Part shown: positions 1-9,000 of the stretch, piece by piece
Position numbering within the stretch: position 1 is the stretch's first letter
Layout of the letters: each line of letters starts with the position of its first letter
Assembly (NCBI GenBank): GCA_947095585.1
Contig: OX352762.1
Coordinates: forward strand, 117,210,930-117,274,929
DNA length: 64,000 nt
Direction: 5' to 3'
Source of the DNA: Nephrocerus scutellatus
Taxonomy: Eukaryota > Arthropoda > Insecta > Diptera > Pipunculidae
The notes under the pieces: generated by a model
Told to the model about the DNA's origin: nothing
The model's database searches: none
The model's input: only the letters and a program-made list of their open reading frames with translations
Position numbers and translations under genes: made by a program

Positions 1-3000
1 TGACTGCTTCTTGCCTGACCTGACCGCACCGAACTATGATCACAGCTTCCTGCGCAACGAAAACACAAATCAACTTGCAATTTTGCATCCAAACAATCTG
101 GCGATTTACAATCTTATGACGGTGGACGGTGTCGCCGAGCATGGCACCCATTCCCGTTTGCAACTGATTGTCGAACATACGTTCAAGCGAGGTGCGTTTG
201 CCTTTACCAAAGGACATTTTGGTCAAGTCAAGGGACGTGAGTTTCTATGTATTGTTCATCTGGACGGAACGTTAACATTTTACGAACAGGATGGCATTTC
301 ATATGAATGTTTGCTGCCAGGACCTCGACCGCTGCCATCGTCGGTTGTCTATTGCGAAATGACCGATAGTTTTCTACGCTTCAACTCGTCCTGGGAATTG
401 GAATGTTTTACGTGAGTGTGTATCTGCGTGTCTGTGAGTGTGTGTCGTACAGAAGGATTGGAATTTAATTAGGAACAGGACTTGTCTCTGGGCGAGGAGT
501 GCTGCTGGATGAATGCCAACTCTTGTCGCAATTGCTTACGTTCGTGTTTAAAAAGTTTCCTCCCATAGAATTTTCCTGGCAGAAACTGTTGTCGCCACCA
601 TCATCAGGAGTAAATATTACTCCGCTCGAGGCTAGGATGTTTGTCGCTTTTGCTGTTAATTTGTCTGCGTTAAGAGTACGATAAGTACTGAGAGAGAATA
701 GGAAAACTCAACTAATTAATCCACTTGATTTAGTGACCGTTTAAGGAGTTGAGATTTCAGTTGAAAAATTACATTAGTACTTGAGGTCTAAATACAGGAC
801 TGTTGTAAAGGAAACGGTCTTACCGAAACTGCCAAGTGGAATTGTGCCAGTGGAATTGTGTCCAGTGGAATTGGTCTAGAATCGATTCCTTGGTTGAAGT
901 TTGTGGCAGGATAATTTGTTCATTTAACAATGCTCGGTTCTAAGGTTAGGTTCGCTCAGACAGTAGGGGACTAAGGCAATCAGGTCCATGATGAAAACTT
1001 TCAATTGGTGGCTTAAAAGCGCAAATTAAGTGCAAGAAGTTTAGTGCCGCCTATGAGCTGTAGTTGGCTAGGCACCCTTTCGATAAAATTGTTAAGTGGT
1101 CTATTAGCCTCAGACAGTATAAGACATGCCAAAAAGATGTGGAAGTTTGATCGCACTTCCATCAGTCACAATAGATACAGCACGTACATAAATACTACGC
1201 GTGTTACTCACCCTATTCTGCAAATGACTGACATTGAAATTAACTCACTTTGAGTACTCACTCTCACCATTGGTCTTACAATTTAATGCCGAATCTGAAC
1301 GGCGGAATGTGAAGCTTTCCGTGACAAGTTATTGTTCTCGGACGTTTTCAGACTTTCGCGAGAGGTGGGACACAATGAAAAATACTTTCAGCTCGCCATT
1401 TGGATAGTTGTAATTCAGAGTATTCTTAAAAGGATTTAGTTGATTTTTTTTTAATTTTTCACTTTTCCATGCGTTACACGCGTCACACGCGGAAGATCAA
1501 ATATGCTATATGAGACTTAGCTGTCACAGGTCCTGTGAAAGCTGCCTAACTTTTCCATGCATCACCGCGCCACACGCAACGTGCGGTACGCGTCGCTATT
1601 TACGCCATCGCAAGCCTAGTGCTAACCAATTGTTTTATAGCAAGTCCCATCAAATTACGGCAGGTAGAAGCCGAGATATAGTAGCGGACAAACTTACAAA
1701 CTTGCAAACTGACAAACTGACACATGCACGCTGAAAAACAATTTGTTGTCCTCTTATTATTAGCTTCGCCCTTTAGGCACCCAATTATATTATAGTTCAT
1801 ATGATGAATATAGTAAAATTATAGATAGTTATGGTATGATTATTAATATATTACACATATAATGATTACAGGATTATGGAAAGTTTATAGGCTGTTTATC
1901 GGATTACTAATTTTGTAGATATTATAAGAATATTTAGTAAAGGTTATAAGAATATTAATGAAATACTATATAGTAGAAAGATTATAGAAAAATTACGCGA
2001 TTGTTGAATATTTATTGAATTATTATAGGACGATAATTGAAATATACATATGATTTCAGAATTATAGGCATTTTATAGAGTGTTGGTAGGATGACATAGG
2101 TTATCTAATCAGTTAACTAATTAAATAAATATCTCAAATTCTGATTATAGGAAGATTAATGGAATATTAAATTATATTATAAGAAGATTATAGGAAAATT
2201 ACTTTGACCGTTTTTGTATGATTATTAAACGATAATTTATTTATTTTATATAAAACTAGCTGTTCCCGGGCGCTTTGCTACCCGCCCACTGACGCCACGT
2301 CTACTTACCCCCGCGTTTCCCAGTTGCCCCATCCCACTGACCTCCCGCCCTATGACCTCCCGCCCACTGACCACCCACCCATTGACCTCATACACACTGA
2401 CCCACCGCCCACTGAACTCACACCCACTGACATCACACCCACTGACCTCCCGCCCACTGACCACCCACCCATTGACCTCATACACACTGACCCACCTCCC
2501 GCTGAACACACACCCACTGACCTCCCGCCCACTGACCACCCACCCATTGACCTCATACACACTGACCCACCACCCACTGACCTCACACCCACTGACCTCA
2601 CACCCACTGACGCCACGCCCACTTACACCCGTGTTTCCCGGCTGCACCATCCCACTGACCCCCGCCCACTAACGCCACGCCCACTTACACCCGCGTTTCC
2701 CGGCTGCCCCATCCCGCTGACCCCCGCCCATTGACGCCAGCGCCACCTATCGGGTCCAAATTTTGTCAACGACTTTCTTTTTATTTAAATATTATATGGT
2801 GTGAATTTGAGCCAATACGTTCCATAAATAAGAATTTTCGGAAAAAAAAACGATACCAGCGCCACCTAGCGGAGCTTTTAAACCTTTTAAACCTTCCCGT
2901 AGCAATTACAAACAAACTCGCAGAAGGAAGTATCCAATTTGGTCCAGCCGTTCTCGAGTTTTAGTCAGTCTAACGCACAGCAATTGATTTTTATATATAT

Positions 3001-6000
3001 AGATGATTATATGTACATAGATTAACGGTATTTATAGAAAAATTATAGAATTATTCTATATTATAGGATGTTTGTAGGAAAATTATCGATAATTATAAAA
3101 TAATTATTGTACGTTTATACGTTGAACATATGAATATTACACATATATATATTGATTATAGGAATTTTATTTATAGGTATATAGGATATGTAGGAAGATT
3201 ATAGGATGTCTATGGTATGATTACTGAAAAATTATAGAATGATTAAAGGAAATTTTTAAAATGATAAGGAACAATTTTAATGAGATTATTTTTGAATGAT
3301 TATAGTTAGATTATGAGACAGTTTTTAAATGCTTATATGTAGAATAGCTGAAGGGTATTTCTAGGAGGGTTATATAATTATGACAAGATGATTAAAGAGT
3401 AATTATAGAAATATTATAAATATTTGTGGGAAAATTATGAGATAGTTTTAAGGCAATTATCGTACAATAAGGTGACCATATGAATATTATACGTATAATG
3501 ATTTTAGAATTAATCGTTTTCGTTTTGTATGTCCCTTTTGGGTCTACCGCGGCGTCTCTTTTCTGCTTCCTTACATTTTTCCACCACAATTTCCTGGTGA
3601 ATAGTCACCGGCTGAGGCCGTTTGGGGGCGATCTTGTTGCTCAAGTTGGAAGATACAATTACTAGGTGTTTATTAGTTATGTCTTTGAAAGTACGAGTAG
3701 CGTTAGTGCTATCACGTTGTTTCGGTGTGTCCTTTTTGTCAGTAATGTTGGAGTTGTATGAGTTTTCCATTTCAGACATTGTCTTAAGGCGACGGGAGCA
3801 GCGTTTAATGATAGCACCGTTATTAATAAAACCACCACCACCACCACCATCTTTACCACCACCAATATCACTATCGCTATTCTCAGCTGTAAGGCTTCTC
3901 TTGACCTTAACATCTTCGTGCCTTTTAGTGGAATACTGTTCTTCTCCTGCATCGTTGTCGACCATTTCTTGTTTCAATACGTGCCCGAACTTTGCGACTT
4001 TTTGAGCTTTCTCATCTAAAAGGGTTGGTTTTGAAAGGGTTGCTAACGCTGATGCTGAATATGAGGTTGAAGTAGGCGTCTCCGCAGATGCTGTCGAAGC
4101 TGTCGTCATCGCTGGAATTTGCGTCTTCTCACCTATACGAAAAATACCACGCTTACGCAATCGCGTGCCATTTGGAAGAATTATGTGATGCGATCGGTGA
4201 AGATCACTCTGGTTATCATCGTCATTTCGTGTATCGATACCGCCACCCTCTAGCTTCTTTTCCAACTTCACATTAGCATTACCAACTAATGCCTTGATCC
4301 TTACGAAATTCCTCTCCGATTGATCGCATATTCTGAGTAATTCTCCCTGCATTGACTGCTTCTCTGTCAATGCGTTGTTCAGTTGCTTACGCAGATCCAA
4401 CTGATTCACACGCAATTCCGATATTCGACGCCGCAATTTCCGATTGTTGGTGGTTAGCTCGAGATTTAGCATTTTGAATGTTGCCTCCATAGTACGGGCC
4501 CTGCTTTGCCGAAATCTTAGTCTACCCTGCAAATGGAATTCGCCAAAAATAAAATAAATGTAAAGGCAAATAATTTCCGTGACATACTGGAATTTTTTTC
4601 AAATTTATTAACTATACTACAAAGGTCGCTGAGTCTCCCCTGGTTGTCCCTCAAACGAAGTTATTTAAATTCTGAATCTGAATAAAATGATTTTGTTCCT
4701 GTTTTTTTTTCGTTTCTTAATTTTTCACAAAGGGTTCTTAGTTGTTTTTTTTTTAATTTGAATTTTACAGTGAAAATCTGCACAGTAGAGGAGGAAAGAT
4801 ATTTTGCGCTGAGGTTTAGAGGTTTGCATATTTTGTAGTATGGAAGCGCTGTGGAAGCGTTAAATTCTACTCGATTGTCCCATTTTATTATGCTGTCTAG
4901 GTCAGAATTTAACGTGCTTAACATACGAATTTGTTTGAGTTCCACATGAGAAGTGGAGGGACGTTCCTCAAACTTATATTAGAAGCTGAGAGTTCTGTCG
5001 TCAGCGAAAGAGTGAATTGGATTAGAAGTCACAGATAAGAGATCATTAATAAAAATGAGAAAGAGTGTCGGGGACAGAACAGAGCCCTGGGGAGCGTCAG
5101 CAATTATATGGTGTATTTAAGACTTGAAACCGTCCAAAACAACTTGAATTGAGCGGTCCAAGAGATAGCTTCTAATCCAATGCAGCAGTTTATCATCGAC
5201 ACCATAAGCACGCTTTTTGGACATTTTTTTTCTTTAGTACTACTTTTTTTAACTTTTTTGCGCACAGAAATTTAAGCTTTCTTTTCGGTCTTCTTGGGCA
5301 AAAGTACTGCCTGGATATTCGGTAAAACACCACCTTGAGCAATGGTTACTCCAGACAAAAGTTTGTTTAATTCTTCATCATTGCGGATTGCCAATTGCAA
5401 ATGACGCGGAATCCTAGTCTTTTTGCTGTCACGAGCAGCATTTCCCGCCAATTCCAAAACTTCAGCTGCTAAATATTCCATTACTGCAGCTAGATAAACT
5501 AGAGCTCCAGCGCCAACACGTTCGGCTTGATGCCAAACTCTGTCAAATGCCTTAGAAATATCGAGTGCAACAGCTTTGCTTTCACCAAATTGATGCAAAG
5601 ACCGGTTCCACTGTTCGGTGAGATATACCATCAAATGCCCACGATAGCCGTAACCAGCAGCACTAAGAATTTCATTGGTTTCAAGATATTTCATGAGCTG
5701 ATAATTGATCCGCGTTTCCATGACCTTGGAAAGAATGGATGTAAGGAGACGACGGCTCGTCTTTTTTGGGTATGGGCTGGACAAAGACTGTTTTCCAACT
5801 TCTCGGGAAGAGTCCAGATGAATGGGATAGATGGAAAAGCTTACGCAATGGTAATGCCAGTTTGGAAGAACACCTCTTCAGAACTGTTAGGGAAATACCA
5901 TCCGGCCCAGCGGATTTGTAAATGTTAAGATCGTTTAAAACTCTAGCAACTCAGACGTTCGCGAGAGGTGAAAAATACTTTTAGTGTTACTGGGATTCGA

Positions 6001-9000
6001 ACCACGAACCTCTTGCTCAGAAGTCCATGCACTTATCTACGGAACCACGGTTCTGCAACTAATCCTATTCCCTAAATTTTTATATAAATTTCTATAGGGA
6101 TGATTCTAGAAATATTATAGCATTATTAAAGGAAGGTTATAGAATAATTATAGGAAAACTATGAGGTGATTATGCGAGAACAAGTTAATGTCGAATGCTA
6201 CCATTGTAAGCCTGGAATACTCTCATTGAATAGTTGATCTGCTTTTGTTCTCACTTCAACATTTCACGATATGCAAACTCAGGTATCAGGACCTATCGCA
6301 GTCAGCTGTTAACGAATCGGACATCAGTGCAAGTTGGTTTGTTTGTTTGGGCGAAGGTATTCTCGATATTATAGCGGTTCAAACGAAAGAGTAAGTTTGA
6401 TGTACCTCTAGTGGGAGTGATGTTATTTCACTGTCTTTACGAGTGCTTTGCAGGAGTTGCAGCCTTTTAATGATCCTGGGCGAAAGAAATTTCATTTGTG
6501 TCAATGACCAGGGAGAGATTGGGTTCATATTAAAGTTGGACTACTCACCAAAGTGTTTTACCAGTTTTCTTATTGGATACTATTGGGGTGAGTTTGTTAG
6601 GTGAACAAAAAATAATCATGCATGTAATGTATATTTGATTTTGGATTTTCAGAGCCCAATGCACGCTTAATTACGGCTATAATTTCGGAAAGCTCTAAGC
6701 TTTTGATCTACGAAGACAGCAATCTGATATGGGCCGCTCAACTTCAACTGGAGGATGAAGCCATTGCTATAAAGCGCTCGAATATCAATGGTTTAGCCGG
6801 TGGCATAGTCACCCTTGGTGCTCGAGGTCAACTACACGTTGGCTACTTAGGTTCGGAGCCGTTTGTTTTCAAAGTGCCACAGTTAAATATGCAACCGATG
6901 AACTTTGAAAAAGCCCACAAAGAACTGATGCTACTGGAGGAGGAAATTAAGCAAGCAGTCGCCGTGGAGGACATTGATGCCGTTAATCAATGCGCTGCTG
7001 ATGATCTGCGCATTAAATTCGTTCTTAATTCAACAGCAGTGCTGCCGGATGAAATGCTTCTGGAGGTATCAGCCGATGTAGCAATCAAGGAGATTCCAAC
7101 CTGCTCCGGTTGTTTGCGACTCAAATCGAAGACTGCACTCGACGAAATCCAAGTGGCATTCAATATGGCCGAAGGCATTCAATGTTCACAGAGGGCGATA
7201 ACATACACAGAGGTGGACGCGAATACGACTCACGAGCTTAACGTTCAGTTTTACGTTGCCGAGCTGTTGCATGTGCATTCGGCAAAAATTGAGGCTGTGG
7301 TATCGTTTATCAATAGGCAGGTGTGTGACTTGCTTCCGTTATCCTCCGCTGATTTGCGCAATTAATTTTTGGTTTACTAGGGAATTCCACGCGTGCTCCA
7401 AAAGGCGGCCTATCTCCCGCTGGCGATGTTCTTTAAGACAGTCTCACCACAGAAGGCTGCATCAACTAAGATCACTTTCAACGTCACCTCTAAGGTTATA
7501 ACTACAAAGATCTCCACAATTTTCCCGGAATTTATAGACCTGGACTGTGAATCACATGCACTTGGTCTATCGTTACATTGCTCTCCCGAAAGTGTTGATG
7601 AAATTATCACAATTGTTGCGGCTAAAAACTCAAATCGAATCAGGTAGGAGCGGGGTTTGTGATTTATATCCTATGTGGATTTAATTTTCGATTTCAAGGA
7701 TTCAGTCAGATTGTCTGGAATCATTTGCATTGGTTCTCGAGCGGATTGTGAACTACGCTACTGGCGATTTGTCCACCAGACGGCCAGGACGAGACAAAAA
7801 TAAAGGAGAAACTGTATTGAATAGCAATGTTGAGAGTATAATCGCTAATCCTACAATTCCTTATCAGGAGATTCTACATCGAATTGATGAACATCAAGAA
7901 GTTCAAGAGAATATTCACAAGCAAACGGTGAGATCCTTGGTGTTAATTTTGCTGTGACCCCATAATGGGCACACGATTGAAATTTTTCTCTTCGTGAGCT
8001 CATCAGTCTTAACTTTGCTTTGACCCTATGATGAGCATACGATTGAATTTTTTCTCTTCGTGAGCTCGTCAGTCTTAACTTTGCTTTGACCCTATGATGA
8101 GCATACGATTGAATTTTTTCTCTTCGTGTGCTCGTCAGTCTTAACTTTGCTTTGACTCTATGATGAGCATACGATTGAATTTTTTCTCTTCGTGAGCTCG
8201 TCAGTCTTAACTTTGCTTTGACCCTATGATGAGCATACGATTGAATTTTTTCTCTTCGTGAGCTCGTCAGTCTTAACTTTGCTTTGACCCTATGATGAGC
8301 ATACGATTGAATTTTTTCTCTTCGTGAGCTCGTCAGTCTTAACTTTGCTTTGACCCTATGATGGGCATACGATTGAATTTTTTCTCTTCGTGTGCTCGTC
8401 AGTCTTAACTTTGCTTTGACTCTATGTTGGACATACGATTAAATTTTTTGCTCTTCAATGTGTGTGTGTTTTTTTTTTGTTTCCCAGATTCTCATGGATT
8501 CACTCTGGACGCAATATAAATCTTTGCAGCTATCGCTTCGCGCTAAGATTGACGGTGAACCCATTGATGATCTGCAGTTGCTAATCGAGAAAAACTACGA
8601 TGATCTCATAGCCGAAGGTGACAAGTTGGTCGAAATGCGAAGTAATGATAAAATGTAATTAACAACATTTGGATCTTAAGAGTATAGAGACTTTTATAGA
8701 CTTAAAGGTGATAAAGTTTAAGAGAATGTTCTTGAAAGTTGGTGGCGAGCGATATCGTCAACTCGTGGGCAGGTGAAAATGTGTTAAGAGGCGTAGTCAT
8801 CAATCATAGGTAATTATAGGATTGTTCTTCATCAAACCTTTTAAAGGACGCATTACAGGACCTCAAACAGGGTTTAATTAATACTCGTATTTTCAAAAAA
8901 ATCGTAGAACCAAATTTATGAAAATCTGGCAATAATATTTTCTACAGGGTGTATCGCAATTCCTTAGGAATACTTGTGGTGATGGTGATTGCAGGGTTTG

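Noticed and set aside
2246..2734. Overlapping ORFs of 90-136 codons on both strands
   Set aside because: They are produced by a 15-bp minisatellite inside a Helitron; the peptides are pure repeat.
5272..5784. A single 170-residue protein
   Set aside because: It is a chance fusion of a LINE RT fragment and a truncated H2A copy, with no start context or intact domain.
7928..8458. CRISPR-like array
   Set aside because: The units are contiguous 66-bp tandem repeats without spacers, in a eukaryotic intron.
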